The notes beneath the pieces were generated by a model that ran no database searches, was not told the DNA's origin, and was given only the letters and a program-made list of their open reading frames with translations. A program made the translations under genes and the position numbers. Of a DNA stretch of 64,000 nt, positions 33,301 through 46,200 are shown piece by piece. The stretch's first letter is position 1. Every line of letters starts with the position of its first letter. The DNA comes from Myxocyprinus asiaticus. Its lineage: Eukaryota; Chordata; Actinopteri; Cypriniformes; Catostomidae. Location of the stretch: positions 45,285,326 to 45,349,325 of the forward strand of contig NC_059362.1 of assembly GCF_019703515.2 (NCBI RefSeq). Reading direction: 5' to 3'.

Positions 33301-36300
33301 CGAAAAATCCGCTGCCTATTTATGATTAATAAGGTCAAAATTCTAAAGCAAGTAATCGCGAAACCTGTTGTCTATTGAAGAACACTGCAGTCAAAATTTA
33401 AACGCAAGCGATTGCCGAACCAGTTGTCTATTAAAGAATACTGCGGTGAAAATCCATATGCAAGTGAACGAAAATTGAATTGCCTATCGAAGATTATTAA
33501 GGTCCAAATTCAAATGGAAGTGATTGCCGAACCAGTTGTCTACTATTAAAGAATACTGTGGTCAATTTCAACGCAAGCGATTGCCGAATCCGTTGTCTAT
33601 TGAAGAATACTGCGGTGAAAATCCATATGCAAGTGAACGACAAATCCGTTGCCTATTGAAGATTATTAAGGTTAAAATTCAAACGCAAGCGATTGCTGAA
33701 CCCGTTGTCTATTAAAAAAATACTGCAATGAAAATCCATACGCAAGTGTATGACAAATCCGTTGTCTATTGAAGAATACTGTGGTCAAAATTTAAACGTT
33801 AAGCGACTGCCGAACCCGATGTCTATTGAAGAATACTGCGGTGAATATCCATATGCAAGTGAACGACAAATCCGTTGCCGTTTATGATAAGGTAAAAATT
33901 CAAACGGAAGTGATCGCCGAACCAGCTGTCTATTGAAGAAGAATAATGTGGTCAAAATTCAAACGCAGGGGGGACCCTGGGTAGCTCAGCGAGTAAAGAA
34001 ACTGACTACCACCCCTGGAGTCGCGAGTATGAATCCAGGGTGTGCTGAGTGACTCCAGCCAGGTCTCCTAAGCAACCAAATTGGCCCGGTTGCTAGGGAG
34101 GGTAAAGTCACATGGGGTAACCTCCTCGTGGTCACTATAATGTGGTTCACTCTCGGTGGAGCGTGTGGTGAGTTGTGCGTGGATACCGCAGAGAGCGGTG
34201 TGAAGCCTCCACACATGCTATGTCTCTGCGGTAACGTGCTCAACAAGCCATGTGAAAAGATGCACGGATTGACAGTGTCAGACGTGGAGGCAACTGAGAT
34301 TCGTCCTCCGTTACCCGGATTGAGGCAAGTCACTACGCCACCATGAGGACTTACAGCTCTCTGGGAATTGGGCATTCTAAATTGGGGAGAAAAGTGGGAG
34401 GAAAATAAAAATTCAAACGCAAGCGATCGCCGAACCAGTTGTCTACTGAAAAATACTGCAGTGAAAATCCAAATGCAAGTGCACGACAAATTCGTTGCCT
34501 ACTGAAGATTATGGTCAAAATTCAAACCCAAATGATCACCGAACCAGTTATCTATTGGAAAATACAGCGGTCAAAATTCAAACGCAAGCAATCGCCGAAC
34601 CAGTTGTCTATTAATGAATACTGCGATGAAAATCTATATTGAAGTGCACGACAAGTCCATTGCCAATTGAAGATTATTAAGGTCAAAATTAAAAAGTAAG
34701 CGATCGCTGAACTAGTTGTCTATTGAAAAATACTGTGGTCAAAATTCAAACGCAAGCGATCGCCGAACCCGTTGTCTATTGAAGAAAACTGCGGTGAAAA
34801 TCCAAATGCAAGTGCATAACAAATCAGTTGCCTATTGACGATTATTAAGGTCAAAATTCAAATGCAAGCGATCACCGAACCTGTTGTCTATTGAAGAATA
34901 TTGAGGTCAAAATTCAAATGCAAGAGCAAACTAAGTTTTCTTCCCAGTTTGTCTAGCTCTTCAACCAAGAATCATTTCACTGCATCTCCCTAGACGCAAC
35001 ACGAGCACACCTAGTTTGAGGCTCAGGCCGATCTTGGGGCGGTTCTCCTCCTGAGGCTGGACTTCTGGGGGAGAGTTCTCATGAGGGATAATGATGCCGC
35101 AGGGTGAATCCTCTCGGGGTGTGTTGGGCGTGGCATTACCGCTGGCTGAAGACACAGAGGGAGCGGACATGATGGGCCTCATGGTGGGTTTGAGGCAGGG
35201 TTTGGATTCCTCCTCATCCTCTAGCTCCTCCCCTTCCTCAACATCATCATCATCATCATCATGATCAGATGGGGTGTGGGCATGAACATGTGCTTCACCA
35301 CTTCCCTTACGCCTGTCTCTGTCCCTGTCCCTGTCCCTGTCCCGCCCCCTGTCTCGCTCATCTCGTGAGGGTTTGTGAACTTTCTCCTCCTCAGGCTCGG
35401 GCTTCACTGGTGGCTGCCGCAAACGCTCTGCCTCTTCCTCCATCTGATGGACAGAAAGACACCAGTGGACACTTAAATCATTTCTTTCCAAAACAGAATT
35501 GTCTGAATCATGTTCCACAACCCACTACCATGGTTGGGCAATAGCAAAAAAGTCAGAGGAACCATCATTTCGACCCAACAGCCATTTTAGCCAATACATA
35601 TGTATATATATATATTGCAAGCCAAGTACAGTAAAAATCTATTTAAAAAAAAATAGATAAGAATGTTATTGTATAATTTTCATTAATATGCACCATCATA
35701 ACAATGTAAAAAAATAAAACAGCAATATTTACTCCATTATTATTATTTTTATTATTATTTAAAGCATGAAAAAAAAAAAAAAATATTTTAAATCAGAATT
35801 TTGAATAAATTCATTGGATGACTTATGGAAATGAATCGAACAAAGTCTAAAACAGTTTTGTTTTCCCCAACTGAAGTTTCATTCAGAGACGCTATTAAAA
35901 ACAATCTATGCCTTAATCTGTCTCTCATACTTGCAAGTTAGGAACCTTAATGGCCTAATATAAAGCACATTCAAATCACTGAAATTCACGATCTTGCTTT
36001 TTTTATTTCACCAGCATAAAATAATCGTAAATATATCATCTAAATATATACTACCAATAGTATACATAAGCACAAAAAGACATATTTAAATAAAACAACG
36101 TTTGTACAGTAATGAAGTAAACAGTTGTAGACTCACCCTGCGTAACTCCGCGTCTGGATCAGGGTGTCCCTCGGCCAGCAGTCTCTGTCTGATCTCCTCC
36201 AGCTCTTCCTTCTCTCGTTTCCTGTCACGCTCGTCTAGTTCCATCTCTTTCTCTCTGTCCCGAAGTCGCTTCTGAAGAGCGCTACCCCTGCAGGCAAAAC

Positions 36301-39300
36301 AGAGGAACAGCACAGACCTGTTAATGCACCTGAGCGTCCTAGACCATCTGTTGCATATTGTACACAAAAATGGAAAGAGCTGACTGAAATCTAGCGGAGT
36401 CATTTAAACTGTTCACTAGAATTCACCTGTAGTATTTTGGGTCATCCCTTTCGTCATCATAATCCTCCAGAAATTCCTTCAGTCGCTTTCCTTCTTTAGC
36501 CTGAAAGGATGAGACAAACAGAAGAAAAAATATCAATAAAAAACTAAAATGAGCTAAACTGTATTGTGTCACCAAAGTGATTAAAGTGTGTCACCAGACA
36601 GTTCTTGCTCTAAAATCTGACCAAACATTCATTGAATTCTGTATTAATGTGCAAAGATGCTATGCTGTTAAACAGACTACAGTAAGGCTAATGAAATATG
36701 TTACTTGGAAGAATTGTTAATTGTGATTAGATTATCAAATGTAATTCTGTATTGAACATTGGTGTATTTATACAAGTGCAGTTGACAGCCTTTAAAAAGC
36801 GCAATAAGCCACTAAGGCATGCATTACAATGATTTTACCAAAGCCCTTTGTGGCTTATAGCAACAGAAATAAACAGTACTTTATTTAACCTTGTGTGGCC
36901 CCGCGTACACATGCATGGATGTTGTATTTTGGCTTCGCTATACACAATACATAATTTAAATTAAACCAGCTGAGCTCAGTTCAGGACACTGTGCTGTCAG
37001 TAAAGGGTTAAACTTCCGACGCACAGAGTCATGTGACAAAACAACATGGTGCCAACCACAGCGGAGTTTGTCTTTGGGAGAAACTCCAACAAAACTACAT
37101 CTGGTAAAAAACCTAATTAAGTTTTCACATAGAAGCCTGTCTGAGTCAAAATATTAGAGTGTCTATTTTCATACTATATGCCATTTTAAAAATCTGAGTT
37201 ATCGCCACGCTGATAAACAAAATGTACACTAATGTGTACTTTAGCGCATTTTCCCCTAAGAAATACTATATTTACTGTGCGTTATCACATTGACAATCAA
37301 TGGATGCATCCAAAAGCTGAAAAATGTGTCTTTCAGAGGCTTTATATGGAGTTAGGATGAAAATAAGGTGCATTTCAAACTGTTCTGAGACCAGTGCAGA
37401 CAGACAGCACACTGGAGGTTAAGTCATTCACTAAGTAGGGAGCATTTTATAGCTCTCTGTGCAGCTAAGTGCATTCACTCCTAAAATCCGACCAAAAGTT
37501 CAGTTTCAGGCTGCAGATGATGTATGGATCACTCAACATGTTTGACAGACATGTGACAATGATAATCAGTACATCGATTCAGAATTTATAATGTATCATT
37601 TTATTTTAACATGGTTGACAGTGATTGGATGATGCTGGACATTACTTTGAATCAGAATTATTTAATTTCTGATGTAATATCTGTAATGTCTCAAAAACAT
37701 GAATACATAACACTCCTACAAACAAACAATTTGATAAAATAAAAAAATGACTTTCTATAGCTTGATATTATTAAACTTCTCACAACTTAGTCCCGCTGTC
37801 CACATACACTGATCAGCCACAACATTAAAACCACTGACAGGTGAAGTGAATAACATTTATTATCTCGTTACAATGGCACCTGTCAAAGGGTGGGATATAT
37901 TAGGCAGCAAGTGAACAGTCAGTTCTTGAATTTCATGTGTTGGAAGCAGGAAAAATGGGCAAGCGTAAGGATCTGAGCGACTTTGACAAGGATCAAATTG
38001 TGATGGCTAGATGACTGGGTCAGAGCATCTCCAAAACAGCAGGTCTTATAAAGCTTGAGCCTCCACACACACTAGGTCTCTGCGGTAATGCACTCAACAA
38101 GCCATGTGATAAGATGCACGGGTTGACTGTCTCAGACGTGGAAGCAACTGAGATTCGTCCTCCGCCACCCGGATTGAGGCGAGTCACTACGCCACCACGA
38201 GGACTTAAGAGCGCATTGGGAATTGGTCTTGCCAAATTGGGGAGAAAAAAATAAAATAAATGCTTGCCATGATAGAAAGGTGTCAGAACACAGTGCATCA
38301 CAGCTGGCAGCATATGGGGCTGCGTAGCCGCAGACCGGTCAGAGTGCTCATGCTGACCCCTGTCCACCGCCGAAAGCACCTACAATGAGCACGTGAGCGT
38401 CAGAACTGGACTATGGAGCAATGGAAGAAAGTGGCCTGGTCTGATGAAACACATTTTCTTTTAGATCATGTGGATGGCCAAGTGTGTGTGCGTCGTTCAC
38501 CAGGGGAAGAGATGGCAGCAGGATGCATCATGGGAAGAAGGCAGGCCAGCGGAGGCAGTGTGATGCTCTGGGCTATGTTCTGCTCTGAAAACTTGGGTCC
38601 TGGCATTCATGTGGATGTTACTTTGACACGTGCCACTTACCTAAACACTGTTGCACACCACGTACACCCCTTCATGGCAACGGTATTCCCTGATGGCAGT
38701 GGCCTCTTTCAGCAGGATAATACGCTCTGCCACACTGCAAAAATTGTTCAGGAATGATTTGAGGAACATGACAAAGAGTTCAAGGTGTTGCCCTGGCCTC
38801 CAAATTCCCCAGATCTCAATCCGATTGAGCATCTATGGGATGTGCTGGAACAACAAGTCCGATCCTTGGAGACCCCACCTCGCAACTTACAGGACTTAAA
38901 GGATCTGCTGCTAACGTATTGGTGCCAGATACCACAGGACACCTTCAGAGGTCTTGTGGAGTCCATGCCTCGACGGGTCAGAGTTGTTTTGGCAGCACAA
39001 GGGGGACCTACACGATATTAGGCAGGTGGTTTTAATGCTGTGGCTGATCGGTGTCTGTGGACATACATTTTTAGGAAAATTATTTGCTCTGGTTTATTGC
39101 ATGTTTACGAGTGCAACAGTCTGGTTCTGGAAGTAAAAATCCCATTAATTTATCCCATAGATGAATTGATTTTCAACGATAACTTATAAAACTTTAAAGA
39201 CAGACCTACTGTGAGCAACGAGGTTGTTCATCGATGGTATACGCTTCTGTTGAAGCCATTCGTCTGCGTTCTCAACTTCATTGTTTAAAATTAGTGTTTG

Positions 39301-42300
39301 ATAGCGGAACTCATGGTAAACAACTACATTACCCGTGGTACAGCAGAGAAAGATCCACCAATCAGAGAACCACAGACAACGAAACCCGCAAAACGTGTCT
39401 CGAAGCAACTGCGTGCTCCCATGACGCACTGTGAATGACGTTATCGAGTCGGTGTCTCTTCACCCTTAAATTACTTACATATTTGTACATATCGGGATAT
39501 TTTGCAATAAACGTAAAATATATTGTTTTAATACTTATAATCAACAAACTAAAATCAATAGTTTTATATATTCCCATTGATTTTTTATTCAAATGACAAT
39601 TTGCAATGCTTCATGGGATTGTAGTCCATGCCCTCAGTAAAGACGGTAAGTACACAGCCTTGTACCTTTGTCTTTATGTCCAATTTTAAAATACTGCCTC
39701 AAAACAAAGTTTGTGATGTTGTCTCAGGATGTTAACCCCTTAAACTCTGGTGCATTTTTGGGCTGCTGCACGCAATTTTTCACACTCCAATTTAAAAGCT
39801 CACCATTTACACATACTGTGGACTAATTGCAAAAAATTGGTCTCTTTTTGCAGAGAACCCCCCCAAATAACAAAATCATAAATAATATTGTTTACGTTTA
39901 TAATCTTATGATAAACAAAGCTCTTTTTTTTTTTTGTCCTAACTTTGTAAACATGTAATTCTGGGTCTGTTCCTTAAAGAAGGAACCCTTAAAGTGCTAC
40001 GGACTAATAACTTCATTAATGAACATCACAAACTACTCATTTCGATTGCTGATTTCAATACACTATATAGAAAACCACTTGTTTACCATTTCACGGCGGC
40101 GTTCGTCCTCTCTCTCCATCTCTTTAGCGTAATCTCTGGCCTTCTTCCTCTCTCTGAGCTCCCAGTTTTTCAAACGCTGTTAGGTGACGGAAAAAAGAAC
40201 AAATGTTTGACATTAAACAAAATGACCTGCGCAAAAGAGTCACAGTATTTGAAAGAAAACATACAGAAGTCAAATTGTTCACCTCCTGATACGCAGCTTC
40301 TTTCTCTCGCAGTTTGCGTTCCAGCTTGCGCCGTTCATACGCCTCTTCCTCATCCTCCTCACGATCTCGCTTCTTCTCCTTATCTCGCTCTCTATCGCGA
40401 CTCTGTTCTCTGAAAATAGACAGTGCCCCATCATGTGTGAAAAAAAGTTTGTATCTCATTGTAGAGAATGTAGACACAGAACTACACAGTGTGAATTTTG
40501 AAGATGTGGTCTCGTATATAATGATTGAATATTTGTAATATAACTGAATATAAAATGTTCCATATCCAGCCACTAAACTAAAGAAAGGTGACTTTTTCTG
40601 GCCTGGAAATCACAATTTTAAAGTTTCCTGATATTTTCAGGTTGTCTATCATGGGAACCCAGATTTTTGGAACCCAGAATAAAAAAATTTAAAAAAATGT
40701 ACTACCTTAACTGGAAAAAGCCCTGGTTTAATCTATAACTGATTGATTTTAAATTAAGTCTAAATATCAAACAATTGTGCAAAATGAAACACCGGATCAT
40801 GTGATGCGTGTACCTGGATCGGCTGCGGTCTTCGCTGTGGTCGCGGCTTCTGTCTCTCTCCCACTCTTTCTCTCTCTCACGCTCTTTTGTGCGCTCACGG
40901 TCTCGATCTCTTTCCCTCTCCCGTTCTCTCTCTCTCTCCCGCTCCCTCTCTCTGTCCTTCTCGCGCTCGCGGTCTCGCCTTTCACGCTCTCTCTCGCGTT
41001 CCTTGTCTCTCTCCTTCCGTTCTCGCTCCAGCTCTTGCCTCTCCTTCTCTCTCTTCCCTTTTTCCTCTTCGAGTTTCTGCAGGAAAATGGGGAAGGAAGA
41101 TTTTGGGTGATTCAATGATCACATACGAGACGAGTGCACAACACAATATCACTCTGAGGAAGTGGTTTACAGTCCCCGACACTTTTTCACTCATAAACAG
41201 TGGGGTCCAAAAGTCTGACATCACTGAAGATGCTATTTTGCACATTCTCTAATTTAATAAAAACTTTTACTACAACTAACATAATTAAAAACAGCATGAT
41301 TTGATAACGTTCCTAAGATAATTTTGTTTGCGTCAATGATTTTGTTCAAAGGAGTTAAATGTGCTTACATTCGATAAGTCGCTTAGAATATGAAAAAAAT
41401 AATTTTTGCAATTTAATTTAGTGGCACAGAAAGTATACGAGTCACCTTTAATTATATTTTCATTTAACATAATAACTTTTGTTTGTTTTACTTTTTTTTT
41501 TTTATACCAAAACATTAAATAAAAAAAATAAATTAATTAATAAAAAATAAAAAAAACGATTTTCAGTGTGGTCTCACATTTTTCGGATACCACTGAATAT
41601 TGCGACAGAGCAGCATTTAATTCAGGCAATTTTTCATGGTTTACCCAAGCTGAGACAAACCATGTTGTTACCGGACAGGGTCTCCAAATTGGGTCATACT
41701 TTACTTGGTCTCACAGGACATGCAACTTCACCCCTTTCTGCATTTACTGGGAAACCTGGAAACCACTTTTTGAATCATTAAGTCAACATTTAAAAAAGCT
41801 CAGAATGAGTCGAGGGCGCTGTAATCTCTGTCTCATCACATAAGCAATAGAAAGTGGCTTCAATCCTTGTGAAACTAGGTTGTTTTGTGCACTTACAGGT
41901 GTTGGCTAGCGACTCAGTGTGCTTCCGTGGCCCTACAAGCCTTTATTGTTAGGCCTGGGAGGAAAAGCAGGTCACAGGATTCACAAGGAACACAAGTCAA
42001 ACTATTCTCTTTGCTTACAACATGTTATAAATGGAAGCTCACATTCTCACAAACAACTTCCAAACATTTTGCAAACGTTGTGATAATGCATACTTTAGAT
42101 TTGCTACTTTGCAGCTCTTCAGGTTTGGATAGAAAAGGCAACAAATGAATGTGTAGAAATTGCTTACCCCAATGCAGATGACACAGGCTCTCAGAGGGTT
42201 TGACTTAAGTGATTATGAAATGCACGGAGGAACTGCATCACACACACAGCTGTTATATTCTCGATTAAAACAGCTCCCATATCACGGTTTGCCAAAATAT

Positions 42301-43246
42301 CCAAACACTGACAGTCTATCAACGATGTCTACTTCTAGATCTGAACTCTCCTGGATTTGGACTCAATTATAAAGAAAATGAGGCTCCAGAATTTGCACAT
42401 GGCGACACTATTTCTGAGCCGTGGGTGTCATGTAACTGTTGGCAGTAGCAAACAAATAAAACGGGTGAAGAGAGAGACAGAAAAAAAAAAAACAGCTCTA
42501 ACAAGAGGGAAATAAGAGGACTGGGGTTTCAGGCATTAGGGCGATTCTCACGCAACATATCAAGAATATGTCCTCGTCATATTCAAACCCAAATCAAAAA
42601 TATTTTAAAATATATTAAGTTATATTTTGCATAAAGAAAATGAAGATTTTTTGCATTGTGGCATTATTGAGGACACTTAAGCGCATTTTACCCCCCCATT
42701 CTAATTTGCCGTAGACGTCCGGATGTTGTACTTTTACTATTCCCATTGCTGTTAATGATCATCTCATTAGTGTAACAGTGGTGTATTATAGTAAAAAAAC
42801 AAATGCTGCTATGTAATGATTTTTTATTAAACCAAGTGAGTACTACAAAGATGCATAAATACTTCGCAATTTAAATATTTAATGAGGTTTTTTGCATTGT
42901 GGTAAAATAATATCACAATGTAAAAAATGTTAATGGCTCTTAAAATAGGCTTCATCTTGTATATGCAAAAATATAATTTCTTATTGGTTTCTTTTGCTTT
43001 TGGAGTCAAAGAGAACAATGACATTTTCTTGACAGGTTTCATTAGGGCCCTATGATTTAAAGGGCTTAATATATATAAATGCACAGTTAATCAAATTTAA
43101 TGAAGCTGTCATTAAAACATACAAATTGAAAATGCTTCATTCGGTTGTCCGCCAAAATAAAAGCTCAACTTAACTAGATGTGTTAAATTGAAAAAAAATT
43201 GCAACTGAAATATATTAATACTGTATAGTAAAATTAAATATTTAAT

Positions 43247-43279
<33 letters not shown>

Positions 43280-46200
43280 CAATTTCATTTTAGGAATATC
43301 TCACGAGCAAAAGTTCTGTTGTATTTAATAAAAAGCTTATAATGCATATTGTGATACTTTGCAATGCAGCACTGTTTTTGACTACAAAAAAACGTTTAAT
43401 AATAATAATAATTATATATATAATTATTATAACTCCAATGTTGTGTTTTGGATTGCGCTCTGAGGATCTGTATAGATGCACTTCATTTAATAATAAATAA
43501 TAATGAAATGGTATATTAAAAAGTAAATGTTCTGTTTTCATTTGGTAGAAATGTTATCAATTCATTTAATTAGACGAAATTAAAAAAATAAAACTGAAAA
43601 CATGGAATTTAAAACTGATTTCATAGGGTCCTAATTTCATGAGAATTACCCACTTAGCTTTGTATAACTCCAAAATACAAATAAATAAATAATCTTGTTT
43701 ATAATGCTTTTTGATGCGATTTAGTTACTGCTAAATGGTGCAAAATAACCTTAAAAGTGGCCCTTCCTTAAATACACACTGCTTGTACATTACAATTATA
43801 TTGCCTTACAATATATGGGTTATATTCAAGCAAGAAGAAAAACTTCACTGGGTAGCTTTGATGGACACAGATTTTAGATCAGTAAAATTAATAACATTTA
43901 CAGTATATTATAGTCTAATTTTTTAACTAGATTACCACATTTCAGTGTGATAACAGTAATAGTGATGATTGTCTTAGCAAATGCCACTAATATGCAAAAG
44001 AACTTTAAATGTAACCCAATTTTCTGTACATGGTAAACCTATTTTGTAGTAATTCTATATGACCTAAAATGTTTAGGTAAACAAAAATAAGACACACACA
44101 AAGAGTGCAAGCAAGCAGGAAAAAATGGGAGGTGCTGGCAGACTGAATCTAAAAGCTCGTTCATACCTGAGATATCTTCAGTATATCCGTGTGCTGTGGA
44201 GGGGCGCCCCCTACTCTCACAAGAGCCGAATGGGCCAATTCACTGTTATTCATGTCAGCAGTACTTAGATCACCAACATCACTTTTACGAGCAGACCCAC
44301 AAAGGTTCACTGGCCGCCCATGTTTTCATGATAAAAGTTGTAATGTAGCTTAGCCCTTATACTATATATATATATATAACATTTAAAAATAATCACAACA
44401 AAATCACACACCACTTACACACCCCTACATATGTATTTTGACATAAACCCACCCCAAAGAACCAATCGCTAGTGCGAACGCAATTTTTTGACGTGCCGGC
44501 GCAGTTGCCCCTGTGCGAGTCCTCCAGAAGGGGGCGCCGAATACAAGTAGAGAAAAATGGAAATCTCATACTTACATCCTATCCTTGCAACTTTTTCCAA
44601 GCTGTGAGATTCATCTCGGTTTATTCACCATATGACCTCTATCATAATGGTGGGGTTTAATGAATAGATTAGCTTTAAGGGAAGTTCACAGAACGTCCAT
44701 GCATTGTAAGTGTGACTACATTTCCCCCACCCTTAACATGGAGGCCATGCTACTGTTTACACAATCCAGTAAACTGTGTTAAAAATGTTTTAGATCTAAA
44801 TTAGGTCTAGTCTTACTTTAATTCCAGTGTTAAATCATCGAAAGGTTTTTGTAAATGGAATTAGATCTTAAGAGTCTAACAGTGTTAAAACGTTTTGTCT
44901 TACCAAGAGACTTTTGACGCTATAAATGTAAATAAATGATAACCGTAACTCATGCTTTTTTTGTGTGTGGGTTGACATTTTAAATCTACATGTACAGTAT
45001 GTTGGCAACATAAGCTAGGTGTGAGATGCTGTTTTGCTCTACCTGTGATATAGAGTATTTTAGCATGTATGTTACCTTATGAGTATCACGGAATTTGTTG
45101 ATCTCCCTGGAAATCAAATCTCTTTTGTCGTCTTCCATGTCAATGTCGTTGATGGCATTCTAAACAACAAAAGAGAAACAGGGAACATGGTTAACCTGTG
45201 TTTTAGTCAACATGAAATGCCATTCGCAACACATTTTATTTCCAAAACAAATTATTCAACAACAAAAAATGGGGGCCTGTGTAGCTCAGTGGTAAAGACG
45301 CTGGCTACCACCCCTGGAGTTCGCTAGTTCGAATCCCAGGGCGTGCTGAGTAACTCCAGCCAGGTTTCCTAAGCAACCAAAATTGGCCCGGTTGCTAGGG
45401 AGGGTAGAGTCACATGGGGTAACCTCCTCGTGGTCGCTATAATGTGGTTCATTCTCGGTGGGGCGCGTGGCGAGTTGAGCGTGGATGCCGCAAAACCTCC
45501 ACACGCACTATGTCTCCGTGGCAACGCACTCAACAAGCCACGTGATAAGATGCGTGGGTTGGCAGTCTCAGACCCGGACTGAGGCAAATCACTATGTGAC
45601 CACGAGGACTTAAAGAAAAAGCGCACTGGGAATTGGGCATTCCAGATTGGGTGAAAAAGGGGAAAAAATCAACAAAAAAAAGATAATTTATAAATAATTT
45701 TCCCCCCATTGGAATAATGTGAACTGTTGAATCTTGCACAATAAGACCAAGAATGTGAATAAAGTGGTGTCAATTTTGATTTCATGTTAACTTTAAAGAC
45801 AATAAATCAAAATTGACCCTGTTAATATTCTGTTTCACAAATTTGTCAAATTAGGGAAGCTCAAAGAGTCAGGAATGCCCTTTTTATGTTATCGGAACAG
45901 AAAAGATTTTGCATGTGAATCAACAACTTGGGGGTCTCTAATATTTCCGTACAAAACATTACACAAAGATTACGTTAGTCAAAAACATATTAAGATTTAA
46001 ACATTTCAATTTCATCATAAAATTCCATCCAACTGAATAGAGTAAAATTTTATAAAATGAAATAATAATAAAAACATAATACTTGAGTTTAATTTTGTTA
46101 CACAATTCAATTTAATGGAGTTTTGTTATGTAACTGAAATGCGTAAATCTTAAAAATAGGCTAAAATATTGGAGTTTACAGAGAACCATAGGTCATGCCA

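Noticed and set aside
29534..34642. Many 60-90-residue open frames in the satellite, on both strands
   Set aside because: They are translations of a 56/112-bp repeat whose length is not a multiple of three. They break within two or three units and have no conserved start or protein family.
29518..34925. CRISPR-like repeat-spacer pattern
   Set aside because: Both monomers are repeats; there are no unique spacers. The DNA is clearly vertebrate nuclear with introns.
36887..37790. Another TTAA-flanked piggyBac-type element beginning TTAACCTTGTGTGGC
   Set aside because: No matching right-hand inverted end was found before the Tc1-like element.
39729..39990. Possible piggyBac-type end TTAACCCCTTAAACTCTGG
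   Set aside because: The only partner candidate, near 39985, does not pair convincingly with it.
40808..41110. Plus-strand Ser/Arg/Leu-rich frames (about 100 residues)
   Set aside because: They are the antisense shadow of the Arg/Glu-rich rbm25 exon 40814-41076.
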